DNA of 64,000 nt from positions 124,001 to 188,000 of the forward strand of contig BLLK01000032.1 of assembly GCA_021927905.1 (NCBI GenBank), in the 5' to 3' direction. The notes beneath the pieces were generated by a model, which saw nothing but the letters and a program-made list of their open reading frames with translations, ran no database searches and was not told where the DNA came from. This DNA comes from Chaetoceros tenuissimus. Taxonomy: Eukaryota > Bacillariophyta > Thalassiosirophyceae > Chaetocerotales > Chaetocerotaceae. Made by a program: the position numbers and the translations under genes. Positions 9,946-20,965 of the stretch are shown here, in pieces; positions within the stretch are counted from its first letter, which is position 1, and every line of letters begins with the position of its first letter.

Positions 9946-10930
9946 ATGAGAAGGTACCAAATTTTGGCTGCATCTTTGCTTGGATCAAAGATTTCATGTT
10001 GTGTGTCATTCTCGACGACGGCGACGTCATTGAGAATTCCATCCACCTCGAAAAGTGTAAAAAAATTGGTCAAGACAAGCGCAAACCATCGCACATCAAC
10101 TTCACTGCCAATGATTTTTGGGGACTTTTTCTCGTCCTTGGGTGGAGGGGGTGGGTTTTATTCAAAAATAGATTATGATAATATTCCATATCCAGTGCCG
10201 ACTCTAGCATCTGTAGCATCAGAAGGAAAAGTACTTGAAGAAATAGTCAAGGATGATAAAACTTTAAAATTGGCCACGTTTGCCGGAGGCTGTTTCTGGG
10301 GTTTAGAACTTGCATATCAGAGAGTTCCTGGTGTTCAATACACGGGTGAGTGAGACTTGAGCATTTTTCTTTCATCATATTCACTGTGATTTCCTTCACT
10401 TTTCTAAACTTGTCATCTCCAGCGGTTGGTTACACTCAAGGATCTGAAAAAGATCCCAATTATGATGCAGTTTGTGCAGGGTAAGTATTTTGTAATGATC
10501 TATATGTAGAATTTAAAAAGTGGAAATCATCTCGCTCAAAATGATAAATACAAAATTGAATAGAGCTACTGGTCATACAGAAGCTGTGATTGTTCTTTAT
10601 GATCCAAGTGAATGTACGTATGAAAGTCTACTCGACACATTTTTTGATAGAGTTGATCCTTTCACGGTGAATGGCCAAGGACGAGACAGAGGACGTCAAT
10701 ACCGAACTGGGGTTTACTATCATTCTGAGGAACAGGAGAAATTGGCAAGAAGTAGATTTGCACTGGAACAAGAAAAATACAAGAGAACCATTGCAACTGA
10801 GTGCAGAAAAGCTATGCCGTTTTGGCCAGCCGAGAAATATCATCAGCAATATCTTGAGAAGGGTGGTCGCTTTAATTCTCCACAGAGTGCTGAAAAGGGT
10901 TGTACTGAAACAATCAGATGTTATGGCTAA
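9946..10930 (+). CDS. msrA: Peptide-methionine (S)-S-oxide reductase
   Basis: Three exons (9946-10345, 10423-10480, 10564-10930) join in frame to 274 residues. The catalytic block FAGGCFWGLE places the nucleophilic Cys at residue 116. The remainder follows MsrA closely: GVQYTAVGYTQG, CAGATGHTEAV, YDP, LLDTFFDRVDPFTVNGQGRDRGRQYR, ending with KGGRF. Cysteines near the C terminus (KGCTETIRCYG) could act as resolving residues. MsrA reduces the S-epimer of methionine sulfoxide in oxidised proteins, using thioredoxin. The first ~85 residues are an extension, with a hydrophobic start (LLGSKISCCVSF) followed by a Ser/Thr/Lys-rich stretch and Gly-rich linker. That fits a bipartite plastid presequence, although no clear ASAF motif is present, so localisation is an inference. 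Confidence 0.93.
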
Positions 10931-11090
10931 CTAGATCATGATTGTAAAATAGAAGTAAAAATGTAATCTGAAACAGTACTAGCTAAAAAGGATGTATAGA
11001 TTTTTTAACTTTATGTACAAACCCAGTGAGACCGTTCATGAAAACTTCAACAGCTGTGTATTAAAATAGAAGTAAATGCTATAGCGATAT

Positions 11091-12179
11091 TTACTTCTTT
11101 CCAAAAAGTGCCTCCTCGAAATGCTTCCACAAGACTGAGAAAAGGATTCCTTGCATTCCGTTTGCAAGGATCTTTGTCTCCAAACCTCTGAACATCAATC
11201 CCTTGATACCACTCTCCTTGATGACATTTTTCACTACTTCTGGGTAAGAAATTGGAACTTCACTACTCTGCTTGTAAACCTTCACAACACGAATAGAGTT
11301 GGAACATGTATCAGATACAGCTGAGGAGCAGAATCCCAATATTGCTCTACGTCCCAATTCGCCTAATTGAGTATCTTGCTTTGGGATCTTTTCAGAAAGT
11401 AAATTATAGGTAAAGAACCACGGGTAATGTCCAACGAATGTTGCAGACGCAGAAGCTAGAGCTCCGTGATACAAGACTCCTGGTCCTCCTGCCTTTACCT
11501 TTTTGGTAACATTAGAAAATTTACCAGTTACCTGCATTGTTGTTTTTACTGTATCAATTGGCATCAAAAAAATACGAAATACAGCAGCTGATGCAGATGC
11601 TGCAACTGTCTTTACTCCTACACCGAGATCTTTGGTTGAATCAAGAGAATTCATAAGAGTCATTACACCTGTATTTGCTGCGGTATCTCCAAAACGAGAA
11701 AGTGGTCCCTGAAACAAAGCTGGGAGCACTCCTCTGTAGAATCTAGGAACTCCGCCATCTGCATACAATGCCTTAAGAGCCTGTGGAAATGTAGTTCCGT
11801 TTCTATATTGGTAGTTTACCTTTTGTAGGTTGAAAATGAAAAGCAAGAGTCAGTTAAACTAGAATAAAAATGGTCATTGGAAAAGCATTTTCTGATACAT
11901 GTGTCATTCCTCTGACTGTGGCACCGCACACATTATGCACATACATAATATTCATTCTAGGGCACTACAGCCGGATCTAATTTGAATCACTGAAACTAGA
12001 GGCATTCAAGAATGACGGATACAAACGAGTAGCTTGATAATACTCACAGTAGTTCTCATCCACATTAAACATGCAACATTAGCACCCATAGCACATGCAC
12101 CTGCGGTTCCTCCTCTCACAGCAGAGGCAGCAGCCTTATTGATTACTTCATTGAAGGAGAGATTTTCGGACTTGGACAT
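11091..12179 (-). CDS. Mitochondrial carrier family (SLC25-like) protein
   Basis: Two exons (12048-12179, 11091-11819) join in phase 0, giving 286 residues, close to the usual ~300. Three carrier repeats can be followed. The clearest signature is PIDTVKTTMQ in repeat 2, matching PX[DE]XX[KR]. The repeat 1 and 3 signatures are degenerate (ACLMWMRTT and SIRVVKVYK). Matrix-loop words such as LYADGGVPRFYRGVLPAL and ESGIKGLMFRGLETKI are typical of the family. Carriers exchange metabolites across the inner mitochondrial membrane. With two of three signatures weak, the substrate cannot be guessed, and the protein may have an atypical transport mode. Confidence 0.8.
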
Positions 12180-12468
12180 GGTTCTAGGTAGTGGTATGCA
12201 CTTATGCTCTATTCCTTTGTTTGTGTTTAGTTCAATGTGTTATGTGCAAGCAAAGTGGAAAGTGCCGCTCGATCTTATTGGAACGTTCCCAAAAAATGAC
12301 CCTCAGAATCTTTCCTTCCGTTGCAGATTGTGACGTAGTTACGAATTTCTTGTCGGGTTGGGTCTTATCTTTTGAAAGATATTCTATCTTTTTTGGTTTT
12401 CTTTAAAAAGCTTTGATAGTACTGTATTACGTAACAAATGTAAATGAATGGTTATTATGTACATATTT

Positions 12469-14521
12469 CTATCGAAACAATTCAAATAAATTGTTGACAC
12501 CATCAGATTCAATTGGATTGTTGATGAAAGAAGAACAGGAAACTTCTTGACCATCCTTGTCCTCAATGACGCAGAATGGTTTGAATCCATCTAAGCACCA
12601 ATTTGCCTCCTTGAGGTTCAGTATTACAATAGCTATACAACCAAAGGTTGCTAATCCTATAATGGCTGCAAGAATACCAATAAGAATCGATGTCATACCT
12701 GTTCTCTTAACATACGCATCTATGTACTTTTTCCCAATGAATGCACCGCTAAAGCATACTACGAAGAAAAACAGTGCGTATTGCCATGGGACTAATCCGC
12801 TTGTTACAAACATGACTGCGACACTAGAGCTGGTCAAGACAATCATAGATGCAGTGGTGGCAGATGATACGCGAGGGTTGATACCCATGACTAGCATCAA
12901 TGGATTCAACACCATTCCACCTCCAATTCCAATGAGACCTGCAACGATGCCGGCCAAAAATGTGAAGGAAGCGTAAAAGCGAAGTTTCTGTGCATCCCAT
13001 AGTTGATCTTGTTCGTAAAAAGGGAAGTTGCATTGAATCTTCTTCTCATGTCTTTTCACCATTTTGAACCCAAAGAAAGTTGCAAATCCCAAGAGCCAGA
13101 AAAACTGCGCAGCGATGAGAACGGAGTACCAGACCGATTTACAAGTGATTCCTACCAGTGAGTCGACTCCTTTTCCTCCCTTGAGAAATGTTAGTAATGT
13201 AAGTACCAACCACAAAAGAATGAGACATAAAATCTTCTCCAGTGGATATTGCCGAGCGTCCTCTTCTAGTAGCTTTCTACGAGCTTCAAGTTTCTCTTCA
13301 TTATCTTCAAGAACTAGAGTATCATCGTGGGTGTCGTTTTCTTCTTCATCTGGACAAGGAATATTTTCATTGCCCTCTCCAGACAGGCTCTGTACTATCT
13401 CATCTTCTCCGTATGAAATGACATCATCGTCGAGAATAGCTTGATTTTCTGACTCATACGAGACGTCATCATCTAAACTCTGTTCTTCTCCTTGATTCGA
13501 GTCGTTTGTAGCATCTACTTCGACATGAGATGCATCATCAACTTCATCGACACTTTGGTTTTGAGCAACCCTTGCTTGTCTTGCAGCATGTTCAATCTTG
13601 TACGACGAAGCAAATTTTTGAAAAGTCTTGATGGAAGTCAGTCCAAGGATTACAGCTGCAAGCGATAAAAATAGCCAATTAGGTAGTAGTTTCTGAATAA
13701 TCACACCCAAAACTGCACCTCCCATCTCCATAGGAGCTAGGAATAGGGCCATATCATAGTCAATAAGAGGCCTCGTGTAAAATTTGTGCGATCCATTATC
13801 CAAAGATAAATAATTTGCTTCTTCGACTTCTATTTCGCTATCAAGTAAACCCTGTTCATAAGGTATAACCCTCATGTCAGATGTTCTTCTGCCAATTGTA
13901 TCTCTAATCTTTGTATCCGGATGGTGATCCCGGAGATTGAGTAAAAGTCCCCCAACCGATGCGCCAAAGATGGATGCCTGTGAAAGACCAGATGCAGCCT
14001 TGGAACTGAATCGCAAAAGAATGATTCCTAGAGGAACGTAGATTCCCCCACCTCCTACTCCACATGCTGTAGCAACGCCTGCTGCAATGAACCAAATTAT
14101 CGCACCGACACTAAGTTCGAATTAGATACAGTTGAGTTAATGAAACTATGGCTCTTGGATATTGTCAAGAATAGATAAATACCCAAAACTTACATATCGT
14201 TCCATAAAAATGGATAATGTTTGTCCGGATTTAAATACTCATTCTGACCAAATAGATTTCTTGAAAAACAAATACCATTCTTTCGATCTGGAATGAAAAG
14301 GTTGAAAGTGAGTGATGAAACAAATTTGTCCCTACAGTGAAATAGACATTCATCATACCTTGTTGAGAATAGCCACCACAATCATTTAAGCAACTTGATA
14401 CGTTTGTTCCATTGCAAAGTGGGCAGAAATATGATTTCTTCTTTTGTTCGCACTGTTGTTCTGCGTTCACGAATGCAAAAAGGGCAGTCAACAAGAGTAA
14501 AGCTAGTCCGATTTTCTTCAT
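12469..14521 (-). CDS. TauE/SafE-family sulfite exporter-like membrane protein
   Basis: Three exons (14359-14521, 14194-14287, 12469-14110) join in frame to 632 residues. Residues 1-20 (MKKIGLALLLLTALFAFVNA) are a clean signal peptide. A lumenal Cys-rich segment (about 21-55, CPLCNGTNVSSCLNDCGGY) follows. The body carries two TauE/SafE halves of about four helices each, with Gly-rich membrane motifs GVGGGGIYVPLGIIL and GLIGIGGGMVLNPLMLVMG, and RPLIDYDMALFLAPMEMGGA as in plant homologues. A very acidic loop of ~100 residues separates the halves. Family members move sulfite, sulfonates or related organosulfur anions. Membrane and substrate are unknown here. The gene diverges from PRPP synthetase. 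Confidence 0.87.
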
Positions 14522-14884
14522 TGTATCTTTTATGAAACTATATCAAATATTGATATAATCTGAAAGATGTTGTCTTCTCCGAATTGAATTAATTATATGA
14601 TGTTGTGATTACTCCGGACTTTGCTTCCTCCTTGATTGATTGTTCTCATGATGAAGCTTCTCCTCCCTTCTCTTAAGAAGAATGGAAATATTTAGTCCCA
14701 TCTTATTATCCATCCAAGTAGGTATTTTCCCATTTTTTTGGCTGTGTTGACACCACTCCTTTTACTCCTTTTTGCTTACTTATCACTCTAATTACATGAC
14801 ACATCTTCGGTATTTCAAAGATATATATCGTAAATGAAGTAAAAGACAACAAAGCCAGATTGAGATATACCTTTTGTATAGAAC
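14522..14884. promoter_or_regulatory. Divergent upstream region of TauE/SafE and PRPP synthetase genes
   Basis: About 360 bp between opposed start codons, AT-rich, with pyrimidine-rich tracts near 14650-14780. No specific element recognised. Confidence 0.4.
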
Positions 14885-16460
14885 ATGTTTCAGAGATCAG
14901 CTGGTTTCATTTCGCGAACGGTGCAGAGGGCGTCAAAGGACGCAAAAGGGGCAACTTCAGCTCTAATCCTTGCTGGAGTTACTGCTGCAACTGTCGCCAT
15001 TGATTACACACAGAACAAAAGAACCTCTACAGAATCTGATGTTTCTTACGCAGTGCAACAGGAGCTCCCTGTATTTGCATCCTCGTCAGATCCATTGATT
15101 GGTGCATCAGAAAAGATTTGGTCAGGAGAAACTGATGAACAGGTCGCCTTCAAAATCACATCACCAGACAAAATTAAGGCATCTGAAAAGACGGAATTGT
15201 CAAAAGGAATGAATGCACTGAACCGTGTCATCTCTCCTGCTCACCCCGTGGCTACATCAGCTACTCAATTGACTCGTCAAGAGACGAAATGGCTTCAAAG
15301 AGAAGGTCATGTCACTACCAAAAAGATGTACTTCTACAAGAAGCCAATGGTAAAATCTAGTCTTCAACAACGGGTATCCATTTTTGCTGGACCATCTTCA
15401 GAACAACTTGGTGGAGATGTCGCACAGCTTCTTGGTATGCCACTTAGTTCTATGCAAGTGGGACAATTCGCAGATGGTGAAACTGCTGTGAAGTTGGATA
15501 ATGCTGTTAGAGGAAAGGATGTCTTTGTTATTAATTCAACTACGTCAACAGATCACTTGATGGAATTGCTGCTGACTGTATCGACATTGAGAAGAGCATC
15601 TGCAAAGAACATTACTGCTATTATTCCATATTATGGATACTCCAGACAAGATCGCAAAGCTGGAATGGCTAGAGAACCTATAGCTGCAGCTGATGTAGCT
15701 AAAATGCTTGAAACTGTTGGTGTTGACAAGGTCATGTGTTTAGATCTTCATAATGATTCTCTGCGTGGATTCTTTAGTCCTGATGTTCCAGTTGAGCATC
15801 TTCTTCCAGGACCAGTAGCTGCAGCTTATTTCCATGAAGAGCTAGAAGACCCTTCAAAGGATCCTGAAAAGTTCCCAGATGTTACCATTGTTGCAGCACA
15901 TGAAGGACATGTCTACAGAGCAAAGGAGTTCAGAAAGGTGCTACAGAAACTTAGTGGAAAAGAAATTGGATTAGCATATATTAGCAAAGTGAGACAATAT
16001 CCCGGACAAAAGAGTTATGAACCATACTTGGTTGGAGACGTGGATGGTCAGACTTGTATTGTGGTAAGTCCAATTTAACTGCTATCTACACTGTGAATAC
16101 ATTTTTTGTACTGACTCTTCTTCCTTATAGATTGATGATATTATCAACACTGGGGAGACCATGAAATTATGTGTAGAACAGCTCAAAGCTTCCGGAGCAA
16201 AGAATGTATATGCATGGGCAACACATGGTGTATTTGGTGAGCACAATAAGAATGCAGCTACAAAGTTACAGGAATGTGACAGTCTTGATTACGCATTAAT
16301 TTCAAACACAGTGACGACAAAAGATTTGCCTCAAAAAATCAAGAAACTTAATGTTGCGCCATTGGTTGCGGAAGCAATAGCAAGATCTCTTTACAACCAA
16401 AGTATCACTGGTATTTTAAATCTCGACACCATGGGCGCTGACAAAGACGCAGGAAAGTAA
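14885..16460 (+). CDS. Ribose-phosphate pyrophosphokinase (PRPP synthetase)
   Basis: Two exons (14885-16063, 16131-16460), phase 0, giving 502 residues. The catalytic region starts near residue 160 ([20 protein letters not shown]). It contains [23 protein letters not shown] (ATP binding, flexible loop) and [11 protein letters not shown]. The PRPP-binding loop is [12 protein letters not shown], close to the usual DDxxDTGGT but with E for the second Gly. The enzyme makes PRPP from ATP and ribose 5-phosphate for nucleotide, His and Trp synthesis. The N-terminal ~155 residues are extra. They begin [20 protein letters not shown], an amphipathic mitochondrial-type presequence, followed by a hydrophobic patch and a Ser/Thr-rich spacer. 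The body is firm; localisation is inferred. Confidence 0.93.
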
Positions 16461-16784
16461 ATTGAAATATCAATAATAATAGCTACATATGGAAATGTTA
16501 TTTCGATGTCGTAATTTGAATACTTTTTCTGTGTTACTTCTTCATTTTCATTATAAAAATGTGTCGCAGGAATTTTTAGTTGTTTAGCTGTCTTTCAACT
16601 AGATTAGTTGTACCAAACTATGCTTGGTGTGTGGCGTTCGGAATCAAGAATCATTTGACTTTGGACTTGTGCTTTTGAATTTTTGTTGGCCACTATGTAA
16701 AGTGATAAAAACTTCAACTTCCCATACCATACGATTCATATTTGCATTCTACTATATCTAAACCAATAAGTAGCCACTAATATC
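16461..16784. other. Intergenic region before the polyamine fusion gene
   Basis: About 320 bp between tandem genes: PRPP synthetase 3' UTR and promoter of the fusion gene. AT-rich, nothing specific seen. Confidence 0.4.
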
Positions 16785-19659
16785 ATGTGCAAACCAAATC
16801 CTTTAGCAAAACCTAAAGAGAAAGAAACAAGCATGAATGGTGGCATCTCTTTCTCCAGTGCAGTGCTAATGACATTGCTGGCATCTTCCCTCTCATTTTT
16901 TGGAGGCAGAATATTCAGTATCCATTACTTAAAGGATGCCAATAATTGGGTTCAAAATCCAGCTGTCTCCCCGGTTAAGATACTAGATAAGCTTAAACCC
17001 AAAAGCTATGGTGCTACTATCTCTAGTAAAATGCCCATGAGTCCTCATAAAATGCCAATGAATGCTAGACATGAAACTCTAACCCCTCCAAAGCCTATCA
17101 AAGGGAAGAGACCACCAAAAACTAAATACACTTCTGTCGTGTCTAAACTTGTTCATGTCATGTCAGAGAGATATGCTGATATTCATCTCCATGATCATAT
17201 CGATGATCTCAGAGACGAAGAAGAAGTACACAAGGGAATATGTAACTTCAACACTGAAGGAGATCACGAGTGTTTGATTGATAAATTTACACAGGAAGAC
17301 TATGATGCCGCATTTGCATTGGAGAAAGAAGATGGCGATGACAACGACGACGATGAGGAGGAGGAAGAAGAAGAACATCTTCCTGCAGGTCAACATCTCA
17401 TTATTGACATGGAAAATGTGAATCATGAATTTTTGGATTCAGCTGATAGACTCGCTGAAGCTATGGTTAAGGTAGTCAATGAGTCTCAGCTCACTTTGCT
17501 TTCTTATCATTGTCACAAATTGATCCCAATGGGTGTATCCTGTGTTGGTGTGCTTCTAGAGTCTCATATTTCCTTTCATACATGGCCAGATAAGGGTGTC
17601 ATTGCATTAGATCTTTTCACTTGTGGGAGTGGATTGTTGGTTCCGGTCCTTCCCATCATTGAGAAATTGTTTGCAATTCCGATGGCTGGAGTAACAGAAA
17701 AATCTTCAGCGCTTTCAAAACCTCGTATGATCTGGTCACACAAATTGAGAGGTTTTGGAAACTTTGATGATAATCCACTTCACGGAGACCTTGGCGAGCT
17801 TGTGCTGGAAAGTCATTCTTATGAATACAAAAAGGAGATTGCTGCTGTAAAATCTCAATTCCAAACTATCGATATTTTCGACATTGTTGACAATCGCGAC
17901 GATTATTATCGATTTATGAAAAGTAAAGAAAATCTAGACTCTTATGAGGCCAAGAATTATGAAGAAATGTTTAGACCAAACAGACAAATTTTTCTAGGTG
18001 GTGTTTTGCAGTCTGAGTCTGAAAGTGAATCATCATACCACGAGGCACTAGTTCAACCAGCAATGTTTACTCATCCCAATCCTCGTCGAGTTGCAATCAT
18101 AGGAGGAGGGGAAGGAGCAACGTTGAGAGAAGTTTTGAAGCACGACACAGTTGAAAAAGTTAAAATGATCGAAATTGATGAAATCATGGTTCAAGCTTCT
18201 AGAAAATATATTCCAATGTTTTCAAACTGTACTTTCATCGAAGGAAGTGCTGAATGGTGTGGCGACGATGAACGCACGGAAATGCATTATACAGATGCAC
18301 TGAAATGGTTTATGGATAGATTTGGTGAAGGTGCAACCGTTGATGAAGATCCTTTTGATGTTATCATAATGGATGCATTGTAAGTTGTCTATTTGATATT
18401 ATCGCTATTATTACAATTTTACAATTTCTCATACATTTGCTGCTTATGATAGAGACCCTGAGGATGATATTCCATTTGCAGCAATGTTATATGATGATGA
18501 TAACTTTGCTACAACTTTATTCAATGCTCTCACAGAACAAGGCATTATAGTTTTCCAGCTTGGAGAAGCTCCTGATTTCACAGCCCCAGCTTCACAACAC
18601 ACACAAAGTCGAAGACGGGACGGTTTTATCAAACATCTGTCCAATGCTGAGTTTGATATGATGCATGTGTACGATGATGGAAATTGTGGCTTCAATGGAC
18701 CTTGGTCATTTTTGATAGCTATGAAGGATGATAATCTTGATGAAGATTTCAATCATAACCAGCTTGAAGTTGATCTTAAGATTAAGAAGAGACTCAGGAG
18801 AGCAACAGATGGGAAGCCAATGATGGACTACTTTGATGGAGCTCTCATGCAGTCGTATCAATATCCTCACAAAGTTTGGGAAACTGTTTACTGTCGCTCA
18901 GTACCAACTCCAGAATCCTGTCATAAATTTGAATCAAAGAAAAATGTTCCTATATCTGATCTTGAAGTAAAGTTAAGCGGCTTTGGAGAAGATAGTGGTC
19001 GTGGAGTTTACACAAAGGTTGACATAGAAGAAGGCATGACCGTGGGTGGAGATGTCCTCAATCTTGTACATATGAGAGGACTATCATTTTTCTATCTATT
19101 GAAGTATTTCAAAATCTCAGATGAACATAAAAATGTATATGATTATATCAACGGATACGGATATGAAGAAATCATCAATGTAAGTGAATCAAAGATGCAG
19201 TAGAAATGATGCAAGCTCCCCGCATGTTTTCTAATGATTTCATTTTCTTCTTAGGGTGGATATGATTGGCTGGTTGAACCATCCATTATGACGTTTGTGA
19301 ACCATGGATGCAACGGAACATTCAATTTTATTGGTAGGGATAGCTATGAAGGTTGGAAAAGTAATGATCCGTATGCGACAATTACTGAACAAAATTATAC
19401 TAGCCATGAGTTTGATCCTTTCAGGGCAGAATTCCATGATATCTATCAAGATCGTCATCCAATGAAACCAAATATCGACGTTGCAATGAGAGATATCAAA
19501 GCTGGAGAAGAAATACTGAATAATTACGTATTTTTCGACACGAACGTCGAAACGTGGGAAGCAAGTATTGCAGAACTACAAAAATTATGCAGTGGAGAAA
19601 GAGTAGGAGAAATAACTCAAGCCGAACGTAGTGAAGTGAAAAAGTCAAGTAGTGATTGA
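16785..19659 (+). CDS. AdoMet decarboxylase-aminopropyltransferase-SET domain fusion (long-chain polyamine enzyme)
   Basis: Three exons (16785-18379, 18453-19179, 19255-19659) join in frame to 908 residues. Residues about 17-42 form a hydrophobic signal anchor, which would put the rest in the secretory lumen. Residues 200-300 are a bacterial-type S-adenosylmethionine decarboxylase. ESHISFHTWPDKG contains the Glu259-Ser260 processing site that yields the pyruvoyl group, and the catalytic Cys is in DLFTCG, so this domain looks active. Residues 310-640 are an aminopropyltransferase (spermidine synthase fold) with VAIIGGGEGATLREVLKH and DVIIMDALDPEDD. Residues 660-890 form a SET-like methyltransferase with FVNHGCNGTFNF and KAGEEILNNY. 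The combination could make and N-methylate long-chain polyamines for silica deposition, as proposed for diatom fusions by Michael (2011). Confidence 0.92.
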
Positions 19660-19673
19660 TTTTATATTTAGAA

Positions 19674-20441
19674 TTATGAAAGTAAAAAGCAAACAAAATA
19701 AATTAAATTTGGCAAATACATCCAAGTAGGAACTTGTAGAAATGTTCCAGAGTTTGTTTCGGTACTTGTTGTAGGAGGCAAACTTGGAACTTCTATATCC
19801 CAACCACATTTGCAACGAGTTGAAAAATCGTTTTGTATGCTCTCGCAATCTAGACTCATGTCCGTGTTTACATCTTGTTCAATTTTCGCACAGGATTTTG
19901 AAAATTGATTTCCTTGTGACGATTGAAAAGTAACGGTTTGATTTGGTTTCGAAAGAATAGAGTCACCGCAAATCCTGCAAAATCCATCAAAAAAGCCAGG
20001 TGCGCTTGTATCACAGCCGCAATATGCTCCAAAAGATTTCTGATAAGAAGGACAATCCATTTCAAAGTCATTAGTGGCATCTGTTTGCCATTCATCGCAT
20101 GTTTTTTCGCCGACAACTCTGTCTGGGAATGGCAGTTCGTTTGCGTCTCCGCACAATTTGCATTGGAATTCTTCAGGTTCCTTATTTGGATCATCGCAGT
20201 TACAAAACGTTTCAGCAGCTGAGTGAATATTTGTACAGTTTGTGATGAGTCCATCGGCTACCATTTGCTCTGCCTGTGAACATGAAACAAAAGATCCATC
20301 TGATAGGGAAAACTTCACGCTTTCACCAGCAAGCTGAGTATGATTTGGGTTTGGACAGAAAGTACAGGTAGCCTCATTGGCAAGAGTTGTTGCTTGTATC
20401 AGCGCAATGAAAAAGCTCAGTCCTTTACGAATATATCCCAT
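19674..20441 (-). CDS. Secreted protein with three six-cysteine repeats, possibly GPI-anchored
   Basis: Single exon, 255 residues. The first ~21 residues (MGYIRKGLSFFIALIQATTLA) form a signal peptide. Three repeats of about 55-60 residues follow, each with the spacing C-x2-C, a Cys in the middle, a Cys about 15 residues on, then C-x-C: CTFC...CNC, CKLC...CGC, CRIC...CKC. The cysteines could form three disulphides per repeat. N-glycosylation sequons (NQT, NCT) are present. The C terminus is a Thr/Ser linker (PPTTSTETNSG) followed by a hydrophobic tail without a basic stop, which fits a GPI signal. I do not recognise the repeat as a named family. Likely a cell-surface or cell-wall protein. Its 3' end lies 14 bp from that of the polyamine fusion gene. 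Confidence 0.78.
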   Translation of the reverse strand: MGYIRKGLSFFIALIQATTLANEATCTFCPNPNHTQLAGESVKFSLSDGSFVSCSQAEQMVADGLITNCTNIHSAAETFCNCDDPNKEPEEFQCKLCGDANELPFPDRVVGEKTCDEWQTDATNDFEMDCPSYQKSFGAYCGCDTSAPGFFDGFCRICGDSILSKPNQTVTFQSSQGNQFSKSCAKIEQDVNTDMSLDCESIQNDFSTRCKCGWDIEVPSLPPTTSTETNSGTFLQVPTWMYLPNLIYFVCFLLS

Positions 20442-20965
20442 CTCTTAGTTGTAAATTGTACTCGTTCTTTAGTCTCGATGCAGAAGTCTTTTAACTTTTC
20501 ATGTTGTTGTCTTCAATCTTTCAAAAGGAATGCATACCATGTATGGATGTGAAAAATTGGTCAACAACAAACATGTTTCTCATCACTCTCATTCTTGTTT
20601 CTCTCATAATGATTCATTCTTGTAAGACTCGATTCTGGTGTTGTTGAAAATGAATTTGACAAAAAAATCACCACTTATCCTTGTCGAAAAGCCTGACACA
20701 TTAATAGAAGAAAGAACAGGTCAATTTTCCAAAACGTTGAGGTGATCATACTTTAGGGATGGTATTGAGTTCTCATTTAGTGAGGCGAATTACTTCACCA
20801 CTCTTCTCTATCGTACTAGCTAGCTAGCTAGGAGTTGCCACGGCCTAAGCTTGTATTAGACAAAGGTTCGCACATGCATATAAATATGCACTCTGGAAAG
20901 GGTTAGATTTAATAAATAGTATGTATAATATATTCTTTATATTTACTAGCATTCAATACTGTCCG
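20442..20965. other. Intergenic region with short CTAG repeat
   Basis: About 520 bp containing the presumed promoter of the Cys-repeat protein and the 3' UTR of the G3BP-like gene. It has a CTAGCTAGCTAGCTAG run at 20816-20831. No gene seen. Confidence 0.4.

Noticed and set aside
20816-20831. CTAG tandem repeat
   Set aside because: Short simple repeat with no associated feature.
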